A stretch of 64,000 bases of DNA. Source: Nelumbo lutea. Taxonomy: Eukaryota; Streptophyta; Magnoliopsida; Proteales; Nelumbonaceae. The position numbers were made by a program, and so were the translations under genes. Numbering within the stretch: position 1 is the first letter of the stretch; each line of letters begins with the position of its first letter. The notes beneath the pieces are model-generated. The model searched no databases and was not told the origin of the DNA. It worked only from the letters and a program-made list of their open reading frames with translations. Positions 1 to 10,860 of the stretch are shown piece by piece. The stretch is taken from contig JAKGHH010000002.1 in the NCBI GenBank assembly GCA_022828595.1, positions 86,954,076-87,018,075 of the forward strand, written 5' to 3'.

Positions 1-968
1 CTCTATTGAATCTTTCTTCTTTCTTTCTTTTATCCGAACCATGATGAGTTTTAATTCTGATTTGTTATTAATTTTTAGCAAATCTTGGCCGAATTATTCT
101 TGCATCTTGGATTACTTGAATTACTTAAGAAAGAGTTTAGGTAATTAGATCATCTAATCAAGAAAACAGACTGAATGCATCTTAGAGATAAATTGCATGG
201 TTCGGTTGGCAATCATTCATACCTGAATTGATGACATGTGAATTATTTGTTTTTAATGCATCTTTGGTGATTAGATTTCTGATAGAGATATAGGAATTGT
301 CATTCAGAGATAGGGTGGGTTGTGCTCGAGAGAGGCTACTCATAAATTAGGGTTTCACCAACCCAAGACTGACTTCACCTCAGTTGGATAGTTTGCTTGT
401 TCTTAATTATATCATGAGGGGCTAGGTTTCTATTGTTAGGGACTAATACTTGATCATGCATTAAATTTCATACATTAATAAAACCGATGAGGTTCTTGTT
501 ATATTGTGCTATTTGTCCTGATTATGTGTCATTGGTTGATCACCAATGAATCGTTCTTTGATCAAGATTATTCATTGAGAGAAGATAATTGAGGTGGAAC
601 TAATAACACTTATTCGGCCAATAATTAGGTAGAGATATCAATTGTTGGTAGGATTTCCATATAGGTGTATTGACAGCTTGTGTTTATGAAAAGGGGATTT
701 CAATTAAAAGAATGAGAATTCATTTATCGTAATTCCATTTAATTGAACATAGGTTTAGTTAATCGACTCTTGAGGAAGATTGACTAGTGATTTAAGGAAA
801 CACCTTGGAATATGACAACCCTCGTGAATCGCAAACCAAATTGATTATTGCTTTAAACAAGTTGAGAAGAAATTAATAGGTGGCTAAATAATTCATTCCT
901 CATGGGAACAATTCTGAACTCCTTACTATATTACATGCATGACTCCGTACTCTTGCGGGCAGTTGTCA
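1..968 (+). mobile_element. Athila-like Ty3/gypsy 5' LTR (3' portion only)
   Basis: This is the downstream part of a long terminal repeat whose start lies left of the window. It ends (…TTGTCA) seven bases before the primer binding site at 975. It shares the block around 299-365 (GAGATAG…, CTCGAGAGAGGC…, GGTTTCACCAACCCAAG) with the solo LTR at 46998-48575, and both carry a CTC(A/G)TGGGAAC motif near the 3' end, typical of Athila-type LTRs. No coding sequence is seen here. Family assignment is established knowledge plus by-eye comparison. Confidence 0.8.
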
Positions 969-974
969 AGTTTT

Positions 975-992
975 TGGCGCCATTGCTGGGGA
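975..992 (+). other. Primer binding site, Asp-tRNA type
   Basis: TGGCGCCATTGCTGGGGA differs at only two positions from the Asp-tRNA-complementary site usual in Athila elements (TGGCGCCGTTGCCGGGGA). It lies just inside the 5' LTR end and anchors the boundary between LTR and internal region. Confidence 0.85.
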
Positions 993-1110
993 GTGAATTT
1001 TATTTAACACCATAGTTTGTTTAGTTTCTCTTGATTTAAAGCGTAGTTATTTATTGGTTTTTGCTAACTCTTGTTTGTTTGTATTCTTTCTTTAGGTACG
1101 GTTTTGGCGT

Positions 1111-2237
1111 ATGCGAAGAACTTGAAGTTCACAACCAGAGCTTCTTCCTTTTAGACCTGAAATTGAGTTTGTTAGAGAAAACAGGAGAGCTCAGCAATGA
1201 AGGGTTCTAGAGATGGCAGAGGATTATGGAGGTAACCAAGCAGATCGGCATGATAATGAGAGAACTCTTAGAGATTTAGCTATGCCTGGATGGCATGGTG
1301 TGCAGCAAAGTATTACAAGGCCAAACATCAATGCCAACAACTTTGACTATTGTGTGGGAAATTTTAATCTTGCAGATGGAAATTTTAGGGAGCAATGCAA
1401 CTTTGTGGGGAATCAATTCCAAGGAAGGCAGAGCAACAACCCATACTCCAACACATATAATCCAGGGTGGAGAAACCACCCCAATTTTTCATAGAGTAGC
1501 AATAATAACAATGCTGGTAGTTCCAGTTTCCAAAATAACAACATGCCTAGACAGCAAGGACCACCAGGATTCCAGCCACATCCTCAATAGGATAGATCAA
1601 CTTCTTTTGAAGCCAAGCTAGATAAATTCATGGACATGATGAGTAGTAAGATGAGCAGCCAGGATGAGGCGCAGAGAAGGATGGAAGCTAAATTTGATCA
1701 AATTGCAAAAATCTATTTGTCTTCAATTCACAACTTGGAGGTGCAAATAGGCTAACTAGCCAATGCTATTTTGGCTAGGAACAAAGGCAATTTACCAAGC
1801 AACACTGAGACTAATCCAAGGGAGCAACTCAAAGCAATTTCACTAAGGAGTGGGAAAGTGTTGGAGCCAAAGCAAGATGTGCAAAGTAAGAGGACAGGTA
1901 CAGATGTTGAGAGTCTTTCATCAACCAATGCTGAAATCTATGATGAAGAAACCAGTGATAAGTCAGAGATGAACCAAGGTGACAAGGAGAATCACTCTAA
2001 TGCCCAACCTTCACCCTATGTCACACGAATCCCTTTTCCTCAAAGACTGAAGAAGCAGTAGACTGAACAACGACTTTCCAAATTTTTGGATATTTTTAAG
2101 AAGCAGCAAATTAATATTCCTTTTGCTGAGGCCCTTACCCAAATGGCTCAATATGCTAAATTTATTAAGGAGATCATCAATAATAAGAGGAGATGGGAGG
2201 ATGACCAAACTGTCCCATTGACTGAAAGTGCAGTTTA
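1111..2237 (+). pseudogene. gag: Athila-like gag, core deleted, multiple stops
   Basis: The likely original start is ATG at 1111 (reading MRRT, stop, SSQPELLPF…), in the same frame as the ATG at 1213; the first stop, TGA at 1123-1125, is best explained as a CGA arginine codon changed to TGA. Further stops are at 1198 and 1492. After the N-terminal segment containing PNINANNF (about 1324-1347) the sequence passes almost directly into the C-terminal part (NPGWRNHPNFS, then the LRSGKVL segment near 1840). Several hundred residues expected in an intact Athila gag, including the capsid core, are missing. The tail runs into an acidic/Lys-rich stretch and PFAEALTQM near 2120-2145. It would have encoded the virus-like-particle protein; it is not functional. 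Confidence 0.85.
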
Positions 2238-2636
2238 ATCATCACCAGCAAGATGCCTGCCAAATTGAAAGACCTAGGGAGTTTTACAATTCCATTTGTT
2301 GCTGGTAGCATTGAGTTTCCTAAGTGTTTGTGTGATTTAGGTGCTAGCATTAATTTGATGCCTTTGTCTATTTTCAGGAAACTTGGCCTGGGAGAAGTGA
2401 AATCTACCTTGATGACTTTGCAACTGGCGGATCATTCCATCAAGAAACCTCATGGCATGATTGAGGATGTACTCATGAAAGTGGACAAGTTTATATTTCC
2501 TGTGGACTTTGTTGTGTTTGATTTTGAGGAGGACCGTGATTGCACCTTGATCATTGGCAAACCGTTTCTAAATACAGGGAAATCCTTGGTTGATGTGTAT
2601 GAAGGAAAGCTGACCCTTTGAATTGGTGATGACAAA
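2238..2636 (+). pseudogene. pol: Athila-like pol: aspartic protease region
   Basis: A frame change of the reading at about 2238-2253 separates this from gag. The segment 2253-2621 encodes a retropepsin-like domain with the catalytic DLGAS motif at 2334-2348, preceded by FPKCLC and followed by the flap and C-terminal part ending TLIIGKPFLNTG. This is the order seen in gypsy retrotransposon proteases that cut Gag-Pol. A stop codon follows TL at 2619-2621, but homology continues after it in the same frame. The catalytic motif itself looks intact. Confidence 0.85.
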
Positions 2637-4380
2637 GTGGAGTTTAACATGTCCAAGGCTATGAAGCATCCTATGGAGGAAGAACTTTGTATGAGAATTG
2701 ATGTGATCGATACATGTGTGAAAGAAATGTGTCAAGTTAGTGAAGTAGAACAATATTTTGAAGATGATGCAGCGGATGGAAATGCTTGTGACACTGAACC
2801 TTTTGCTAAACCTGAATTACTGGTAAGAAGTGCTAACCCCACTCCTCCTTCTATTGAGCAGCCACCTAAGCTTGATTTGAAACTTTTACCATCACATTTG
2901 AGGTATGCATTCTTGCGAGATGATAATACCTTGCCTATTATTATCTCAAACAAACTATCGAATAAGCAGGAACAAAAAGTGTTAAATGTGGTAAGGCATA
3001 GGATTAAGGCCTTAGGTTGGCAGATTTCTGACATAAAGGGTATTAGCCCTTCTATTGTGATGCACAAGATTCACATGGAGGATGGATTTCATGCCACAGC
3101 TGAGAGGCAAAGAAAATTGAACCCACACATGAAGTAATGAAGAAAGAGATTGTCAAGCTTCTTGATGCAGGTATTATCTATGCTATTTCTGATAGTTCTT
3201 GGGTCAGTCCTGTTCAGTGTATACCCAAGAAAGGTGGTATGACTGTTGTGAAAAACTAAGATGGTGAGTTTATTTCTAAGTAGGTAGTTGATGGATGGCG
3301 CATGTGCATTGGTTACCGTAAGTTGAATGCTGCAACAAGGAAGGATCATTTTCCTCTTTCTTTTATTGACCAAATGTTGGAGAGAATTGCAAGTCATGCC
3401 TATTATTGCTTTCTGGATGGCTATTCTAGATATAACCATATTTTTATTTTTCTAGAGGATCAAGAGAAAACCACTTTTACATGCCCATATGGCACTTTTG
3501 CTTATAGGCAAATGCTTTTCAAGTTGTGTAATGCATCAGCTACTTTTCAGAGGTGTATGATGCCATCTTCTCTGACATGATTGAAGACATAATGGAGGTA
3601 TTCATGGATGACTTTTCTATTTTTAGTGATTCATTTGATCTGTGTTTGGTTAACCTTGACAGGGTTCTTAAAATATGTAAGGAGACTAACCTTGTTCTAA
3701 ACTGGGAAAAGTGCCACCTTATGGTAGAGGAAGGCATAGTTTTGGGCCACAAAATTTTTTGCAAAGGTATTGAGGTTGACAGAGCTAAAACAGAGATCAT
3801 TGAAAAGTTGCCACCTCCTACATTGGTAAAGGTAGTAAGAGTTTTGTAGGCCATGCTGGCTTTTATAGGCAATTTATTAATGATTTCTCATCTATTACTA
3901 AACCTCTTACTAATTTGCTGATTAAAGATGTCCCTTTTGAGTTTGATAATGCATGTTTGAATGCTTTTCACAGGTTAAAATTAGCTTTAGTATCTGCACT
4001 AATCATCTCACCACCAGATTGGTCTTTGCCTTTTGAGATTATGTGTGATGCCAGTGATCAAGCTATTGGAGTTGTGCTAGGGCAAAGGAAGGATAAGAAG
4101 ATGCATGTTGTGTATTACGCAAGAAGAACTTTGGCAAATGCCCCTCTCAATTACACAACTACCAAGAAGGAGATGTTAGCAGTGGTGTTTGCAGTGGACA
4201 AATTCAGATCATATCTTCTTGGCTCTAAGGTAATAATTTATACTGACCATGTTGCTCTCAGGTACCTTTTTGCCAAGAATGATGCAAAGCCATGACTCAT
4301 TCGCTGAATTTTACTCCTTCAAGAATTTGATATTGAGATCAGAGATAAAAAAGGATCAGAGAATGTAGTAGCTGACCACT
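2637..4380 (+). pseudogene. pol: Athila-like pol: reverse transcriptase and RNase H
   Basis: Reverse transcriptase homology runs across three frames: the N-terminal linker and start (LPSHLRYAFL near 2884) to 3137, then 3140-3580, then 3553-3849. The polymerase signature is FMDD at 3601-3612, the usual gypsy variant of YMDD. The upstream motif reads LDGYSRYN where LDGYSGYN is usual, so a conserved glycine is lost. Stops interrupt near 3257 and 3281. RNase H follows at 3915-4295 (CDASD near 4046, YTDH near 4237). At least four frame changes or stops make it a pseudogene. In a live element it would copy the RNA genome into cDNA in the particle. Confidence 0.88.
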
Positions 4381-5751
4381 TGTCTAGGTTGGAGGGTGTT
4401 GAGAAAAGAGATGATGAGCCTGAGATCAATGAGAACTTCCTAGATGAACTCCTTCCAGCTATTCAACATTTGAGTGCACCCTGGTATGCAGATTTGGCAA
4501 ATTATTTAGCTTGCGGTATCCTACCTCCAAATTTGACTTATCAGCAAAAAAAGCGGTTTTTGTTGGAAGCTAAGCATTACTTCTGGGAGGATCCTTACCT
4601 TTACAAGATTTGTGGTGATAAAACCATTAGGAGATGTGTGCCTGAGGAAGAGATGCTTGACATTCTTATTCATTGCCATGGCTCAGCATATGGTGGTCAT
4701 TTTGGTGCAACAAAGACAACTGCCAAGGTTCTAGAGAGTGGTTTTTTCTGGCATACATTATTTCAGGACTCTAGAGGGTTTATTGCTAGATGTGATCACT
4801 ACCAGCGAGTGGGAAATATCTCCAAGTGAAATGAGATGCCATTAACTTCTATTCAGGAGATCAAACTTTTTGATGTGTGGGGAGTTGACTTCATGGGTCC
4901 TTTCCCATCCTCATAGGGGAACCATTACATTTTGGTGGGAGTGGATTATGTCTCCAAGTGGGTTGAAGCGGCTGCATCCCCCACCAATGATACTAGGGTA
5001 GTGATTAAATTCTTGAAGAAGCTTTTCTCGAGATTTGGAGTTCCTAGAGCTATCGTCAATGATGGGTTGCAACAAACAGTTTGATTCTCTCCTCAAGAAA
5101 TATAATGTCTATCATAGGGTTGTTACACCCTATCACCCCCAGACTAGTGGGAAAGTCGAGGTATCTAATAGGGAACTCAAGAAGATTTTGGAGAAGACTG
5201 TCAATGGGTCAAGGAAAGACTGGACTGTTAAGCTTGATGATGCTTTATGGGTGTATCGAACTGCTTACAAAACCCCTATTGGTATGTCCCCTTATAGGTT
5301 GATTTATGGCAAGGCATGTCACCTTCCTGTCGAGTTGGAACACCAAGCCTTTTGGGCAATTAAGGCACTGAACTTCGATATGAAGACTACAGGTGAAAAG
5401 AGAATGTTACAGCTTAATGAGTTAGATGAGATTAGACTACAGGCATATGAGAATGCTAGGCTATACAAGGAGAAGACAAAGAGATGGCATGATGCACATA
5501 TTGTTCGAAAGGACTTCCAGGTAGGTAATTTGGTTTTGTTGTTTAACTCACTTTTGAAATTGTTTCCAGGAAAGCTGAAGTCGAGATGGAGTGGACCGTT
5601 CACAGTCACTCAGACATTTTCTCATGGTGCTCGTGAATTGGAAAACTCGAAAGGAGAGTGTTTTAAGGTGAATGGTCACCATTGCAAGCCATACTTTCAA
5701 GGTGAAGTGCTTAGAGAAAGGGAGATAGAGTCCCATATTGAGCTAATTTGA
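4380..5751 (+). pseudogene. pol: Athila-like pol: integrase and C-terminal region
   Basis: The first part (4380-4829) carries the zinc-binding region: HCHGSAYGGH, then RCDHYQRVG, where the second cysteine of the usual CxxC is tyrosine, so the zinc finger is broken. The DDE core starts with DVWGVDFMGPF near 4876. The second Asp is in VNDG near 5057, where several bases are missing before the [12 protein letters not shown] segment. The reading resumes at 5035-5751 in another frame with [17 protein letters not shown] (catalytic Glu in VEVSNREL), then [12 protein letters not shown] and a C-terminal domain ending [10 protein letters not shown]. No chromodomain is seen. Integrase would insert cDNA into chromosomes; this copy cannot act. 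Confidence 0.88.
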
Positions 5752-6901
5752 CACTGCCATACAAGGGAGTTTCCATTTCCGATTATTTATTTTGTCACTA
5801 GGGACAATGCCATGCATAAGTGTGTGTGGGGGGGGGGGGGGATTAGGTGTGATGTTTTATTAATAGCAGCAGTCTTTTCTTTATTAATTGTGGTTGTCTT
5901 TTCTTTTGAATTTCTCTGTTCTAGGCAAAGCAAAATTTTTGCAGAAATTGTGTGAACTATGCTCGGTACTAATAGTGTTAATCATTTTTAGAGTCAATGA
6001 AAGAATGCTACTCATGCTATTTTTAGGACGTATCAAGTTAAAATAATTCAGGGTGAATTTACTAAGTTGTAATGTAAATTGCATAAGTTTAGGAAGTCAA
6101 TTTGGTGTGTATGATACTTTTGAGATGTGGATTAATGGGTAGTTTGGAAAGGTAATTGATGAATGAAGTTACATTTACTCCTTTGGATGCTATTGATTGT
6201 AATTGTAATGGAAGTCAAATTATTTAATTCTGAGACATGAGTTAAGGTCAATTAAATTAAATGTGTCTACTCCAATGTTTTTGGTTGCTTAGTAACTGGG
6301 AATCTTCACCACAAATGTCGATTTTTGCGTAAAACGACGACTGAGAATAAGAGTATGCAAAGCATTCTAAGTATATTATATGTTGAGTAACCAGGTGCAT
6401 TCGTCACCCACATTTGTATTTGCGTTAAAAGGCATATTAATATCTTAGGAAATAATAAAATGCCCCACAAGTGATGTACTGAAAAGCTCAAGTGTGGGGG
6501 TTCTTGTAGAAAAAAAAAAGAAAAGAAAAAGGCTGACCTTCAAGATCTCATGTGTTTGTTGGTGACTCTATGCTATTTAGTTGGTAAAATCCATGGCATT
6601 TGAATTTGCGTTTGTAATTTCTTTTGTTGACAATCTAGTTTAGTTGCTTATTATTAAGTGTTTATAAAGTGTTCATATACTCATATTGATGTCTCTTGAA
6701 TTTTTTTGAATTTACATTGTGAGTTGGTGATTTATCCTGAATTTAGTTGACTTGTGTGATCTTAATTAAAACATGGGCAGTGCATTAGTGAGACTCTTGT
6801 GATTAACATAGTAAACCGAGCATAGTTGTGTTTAATTTTAATCTTTTGCAAAGATTTTGCTTGATCTGTGTCTTTGTTACTTGGGGACAAGTAACAATTC
6901 A
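5752..6901 (+). other. Athila-like 3' spacer, no env-like ORF
   Basis: About 1.15 kb between the pol stop and the 3' polypurine tract. I see no open frame resembling the env-like ORF that some Athila elements carry. The notable content is two G-rich tracts, one ending in a run of 14 G at 5828-5841 and one at about 6490-6501 (AAGTGTGGGGGTTC), both resembling the genuine tract at 6902-6913. A purine run follows at 6509-6531. Confidence 0.65.
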
Positions 6902-6913
6902 AATGTGGGGGAA
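6902..6913 (+). other. Polypurine tract of Athila-like element
   Basis: AATGTGGGGGAA immediately precedes the TGATAAG start of the 3' LTR. This is the primer site for plus-strand synthesis in LTR retrotransposons and has the G-rich form usual in Athila relatives. Confidence 0.75.
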
Positions 6914-6915
6914 TT

Positions 6916-7445
6916 TGATAAGCTTAAGTTATTCATAAGAACTTGGGATGTTTTAGGTTTAATTGTTGAGATTCTATGGTTAATTCAATGCACTCGGATG
7001 TTTTGTCACTTTTCAGGTAACTAATTGCCAAAGACAAAGGTTTTGAGCCAATTTGGGACAACTTAGGGTGAAGATAGCATAAAGACACATTGATAGGGAG
7101 ATAAGAGCAGCACTTCGGCCCACAAAGAGTAAGACCCAACTGAAATCAAGAGGATAACACTTCGGCCCACCTAGGAGAGAGGCCCAACTGCAGCCTAACC
7201 GAAACCTTATGGGAGAACAACAATTCGGCCCATCAGTTTTCCTTCCAACATTATTTCAGCCCACTAAGAACACAGCCCAATTTGCAGCCCTAGAGAAGAG
7301 AGAAAAGGCAGCTGCCTTTAGAGAGGAGAAAAGGTTGAAGAGGAAAGGTATAAAAAGAAAAGAAAAAGAGAGGATAAGGGTTCGAACCCCTGAAAGAAAA
7401 TTGAAGAAGAATGACTGCTAGAGAGAAAAGAATGCTACTGAATGC
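6916..7445 (+). mobile_element. Athila-like 3' LTR, truncated
   Basis: It starts TGATAAGCTTAAG after the polypurine tract, includes a run of CTTCGGCCCA repeats (7113-7240) shared in style with the solo LTR at 46998, and has a TATAAAAA box at 7349. The part equivalent to positions 1-968 is missing: at about 7445 the sequence switches to a minus-strand copia leader. The element therefore has no intact 3' LTR and no testable target duplication here. Confidence 0.75.
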
Positions 7446-8151
7446 GAATTGGGCTGAATTGCATCTTGCAATTAACCATCAATTCCTTGGCCCATGAAGG
7501 AAATTTTAGAGCTAAGAACAGTCCCCATCGAACCACAAATTCAGTCCAACCAGTTTGGTCCAATCTGGTTCGAGTGGGTCTAGGGTTTGATAATAAATTC
7601 AAGATTCAATTCAAGATGATCTGGAATTAAACAACTAATGCATGGCAATCAAGAATCAGTAAGAGGGTTGTTTGTAAGACTGCTACCCTACAAAACAAAG
7701 ATCAGTTCATAGTATGCAGTTTCCAAAACTATAAATCGCAGATCGTTGAACCCGAATCTGCAAAATTCTCTCCTTTGTACGTTTTGCTTTGTCTTCGAAT
7801 GAAATAAAATTAGAAAACCTAATTTTTCTATTATTATTACATCAGATTCAAATTCCTATACATTCCATTTAAAAATTAAAAAAAAATAAAATTAATTACA
7901 GACCAAGAATGAATAGAATAAATCAGCAAGTGCATAGATTTCTTGTGTCAATAAAAGAATTCGATCTCCACCATATGAATGGCCTAAAATCCAAGAAAAA
8001 TATATAGAATAATTATAAATATAAACTATATTAATAGAGATTTAATTTCATGTCATTCACCCAAAAACGCTAACTGCACAAATCAGGTAGAATGCCTTCT
8101 GCCCATTAGCGCAGAATCAGATCTGGTTTACATTGGTTCAAGATTTCAACC
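7446..8151 (-). mobile_element. Copia family 5' leader fragment (minus strand)
   Basis: This non-coding stretch matches, in the same orientation, the leaders at 39650-40346 and 19200-19795, and in reverse the leader at 55978 onward. Shared landmarks are CTGAATTGCATCTTGCAATT, the AGGGTTTGAT block and GATCTCCACCATA. It lies between the family's primer site and gag; gag and everything distal are absent, cut at the Athila LTR junction. Confidence 0.75.
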
Positions 8152-8165
8152 TAGCTTTGATTCCA
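8152..8165 (-). other. Degenerate primer binding site (copia)
   Basis: On the minus strand this reads TGGAATCAAAGCTA where TGGTATCAGAGCCA is found at 62697. It sits one base from the LTR end, so position and partial match identify it as a mutated initiator-Met-type primer site. Confidence 0.7.
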
Positions 8166-8166
8166 C

Positions 8167-9390
8167 TAAAGCGATGAGAGATCCATCATATGGATGGCCG
8201 AACCCAGCAGGAAGGCTGGGCGAAATTTCAAAAATTTCTCTCTCTCCCATTTGGGAATCACATTCCCTATTTTAGAAACTGCATTTTCAAATATCAATCT
8301 TGAACCAAATCGGACCAGATCTGAAACCAAATGGGAGAGAGATATACCTGATTCGAAGTAGCAGTAACTCCCAATGAAGGTGCTCACACCCTAAGAAATA
8401 ACCAAAACCCACTTCCAGTGTGGTGAAGCCGGATCAGTAGGATGACTCTTCAACAAGAACCGAATTCTTCGACAAGAATGGAGTAGAGGGCTTGAGCACG
8501 ACTTCATATTGCTTCTTCTACCAAGAAGCAATATCAAGAACAATTCTTGACCACTCCCATAACTAGAGATCGAACTGGGTAGGGGCGGTAAGAACAGGGA
8601 AGAACTCTATAATTTGTTGTCTTGTATCTGGTGTCTTTTTCGTGTCCGCCCTACTTTCTTATTTATAGCCTTAAAGAGACAACATCCTAATCTAATTATG
8701 AGTTTCCTGATCCAAATCTTTATTTGGATCTAGACTTTTTAAGTGATAAGGATAATCCCTTATCTTATCTGCAATACAAGATCAGCTTAATCCTAATCAA
8801 ATTAGAAGTTTTTTGATCCAAATCTTTATTTGGATCTAGACTCTTTAAGTGGATAAGACTTATCCTCTTATCCTTATCTACTAATCCAAACCCAGATCTG
8901 CCCCTATTTAATTAATCTAATTAACTCAGTTTGAAATTGGGCATTAAACCCATTAAGTTTATGTGCTCACTTAACCTCTTAACCTGTTGCCCAGTTGGCT
9001 TTCTTTGTATGGCGTGAAACCCAAACATTGATCTATACATCAGCCACATAGGTTCATCCTAGCCTTTGTTACAAGGCCTAACCAAATTCACTGTAGGAGA
9101 CAATGAACCCCTGAATCCATCACTATGGACTCTTAGTGGGCCCAACATTTACACTAAATGGTCCTTGGGTCCAGCCACCTTATGAAAACCAAAGGACTAT
9201 GGGCAAAAGCAAGATCAGCCCATTAGGTATTACCCTCAATGGTCTTACACTAAACCTCTTAACCCATAATGATCAAACACTGCCTAACAAGAGAGGACCT
9301 CTCCATCAGCTACAAGGAACAATGCTATACTCTCTACTCACATGGATCCTGGGAATTAAAACCTTTTGCAAACATTTTGAAATCATAATA

Positions 9391-9443
<53 letters not shown>

Positions 9444-10153
9444 ACATTTATATATATATATATACATATATATACATGTATGTACATGTATATATATATA
9501 TATATGTATGTATATCTCTATATAAATATATTTTGCAAAAACCAAATTTCAACAGTTGAAATCAACTGCTGGCAGTTTAGGTTTCCATCAGAGAGAGTGC
9601 ATCCCCAATCATTCACTTTATTTGACAAAGGGGTTGATTTTGTCACTATGATCACCCACTCAGATGAATTCTCGGACTGCCCCAACATACCTAGGTTTTG
9701 ACCCCCTCTAAGGATCTCACTGATTGGCACTTCAAAAATAGCCTAATCCAACACCTAGTGCAGTATCATAATCGAGTCTAAGGGTTAGGTGTAACATTCC
9801 TATTTTTCCCACCTATCTCCAATGTCTAGGGCAATACTAGAATTTTGGTCCGATTCAGGGTTTCAAAAAAACCCACACTACATGTACCTCAGGTCTCACC
9901 CTAGCAACTGAGACAAGCCACCCCAACCAACTTGGTTGCATATCAGTGTCAGCCTCGATAGGATAAATCTCCCATGATCTATCCAATGGCTGTGAAGATT
10001 CTAAACTAACACGAGTCTCATAAGTGTCTACTTTAAGGGTATTACACAAAAACACGCCACAATGACATGAATCAAGTATGTACTTTATTCATTTACAATA
10101 AATGTCAAAAGATACATCAATCTGATTGGAGCTAAGGACATAACTATCTAACA
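8167..10153 (-). mobile_element. Copia family LTR, full length, minus strand
   Basis: About 1.99 kb. On the minus strand it begins TGTTAGATAGTTA (10153) and ends CTCATCGCTTTA (8167). It carries the family's ordered blocks: the GACTCGTGTTAGT-type block near 10010-10025, the AT-rich microsatellite, the GGCCCA-rich block, a TATA box (CTATAAATA on minus, near 8660-8668) and the GGATCTCTCAT terminus. It is the 5' LTR of the fragment at 7446-8165. The right flank enters the gypsy repeat at 10154. The left partner LTR is missing, so the target duplication cannot be tested. Confidence 0.88.
9389..9533. repeat. TA / TATG microsatellite inside LTR
   Basis: Alternating TA runs with interspersed ATGTATGTACAT units. 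It occupies the same relative place as the TA runs in other copies of this LTR (36750-36795, 38160-38190, 43505-43525, 43686-43701, 46731-46755), so it is a variable part of the family, not a separate insertion. Open frames across it are low-complexity artefacts. Confidence 0.85.
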
Positions 10154-10860
10154 GGTTGATATATGATGGCATCTACAATAGGTTCTTTAATCTCAACTAA
10201 TGGATTCATGGATGCTTGGTGGATTTTCTCGTGCTTAATTCCCCATTTGATGTGTGCACTAGGCTTTTGCAATTGATAAAAGTCTTAGAAAGCTTGTCCA
10301 ATCATTAATGAATAGAAAGGTTCTTTGATTGTAGATGAAAATCTTAATTGCTTCATTCTCTTGCAAGGGTTCATTTACTTTGATACATGTAATCTTCCAT
10401 CATTTCAAATACTCAGCAAAGTTTTCATTTGGTCCTTAAGTATGGTGTTCTAGATCACCACATGTCAGCAATGGGTGGAAATCAAATCTCTTGATAAATT
10501 GTTCTGTCAATTTGCTCCATGTCCTCTGAGTGTCTAGGTTATGCTAGTTGTACCAATCCAAAGTGACTCCTTTTAGGCTCTTAGAAAATAGTTGAGCTAA
10601 CAATCTTTCATCAAATCCAATCTGAAACATGTCCGTACAATAAAGAAGGATATGAGCTCTAGGACAACTAGATCCATCGTACTTGTAGAATTTTGGGATT
10701 TTAACATTTTTAAGAATGTAAAGGTTGGGGTGAGGGCACAAAGCATTGAACTCAATTATCTCCTAGTTGGAATGCTCATATGTCCTTCATGTCTTCCTTC
10801 ATTTTAGCCAACTCTTCTTGGTAGAGTACAATCAACAATTCTTGCCCAATGGGAGAGTTA
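10154..10860 (-). pseudogene. gag: Ty3/gypsy gag fragment (Retrotrans_gag-like)
   Basis: The open stretch 10544-10741 contains VKIPKFYKYDGSSCPRAHI followed by LLAQLFSKSLKGVTLDWYN, the pattern of the plant gypsy capsid core (a KYDG…P..HL…F..SL.G.A..WY sequence). Upstream homology (QEELAKMKEDMKDI near 10780-10830) aligns with the start of copy 2 gag at 45325. Downstream the frame is broken by stops, and the sequence ends at the copia LTR at 10153. It is a capsid protein remnant. Confidence 0.75.

Noticed and set aside
5035..5751. 238-codon ORF as a stand-alone gene
   Set aside because: It is the C-terminal half of Athila-like integrase in a shifted frame, not an independent gene.
9136..9545. 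Open frames with YIYIYIY / IYMYIYI runs on both strands
   Set aside because: They are translations of a TA/TATG microsatellite inside a copia LTR, with no domain content.
9900..10030. tRNA-like or structured RNA in the conserved GACTCGTGTTAGT block of the LTRs
   Set aside because: The block is conserved because all copies belong to one LTR family; I could not draw a tRNA cloverleaf or other known fold.
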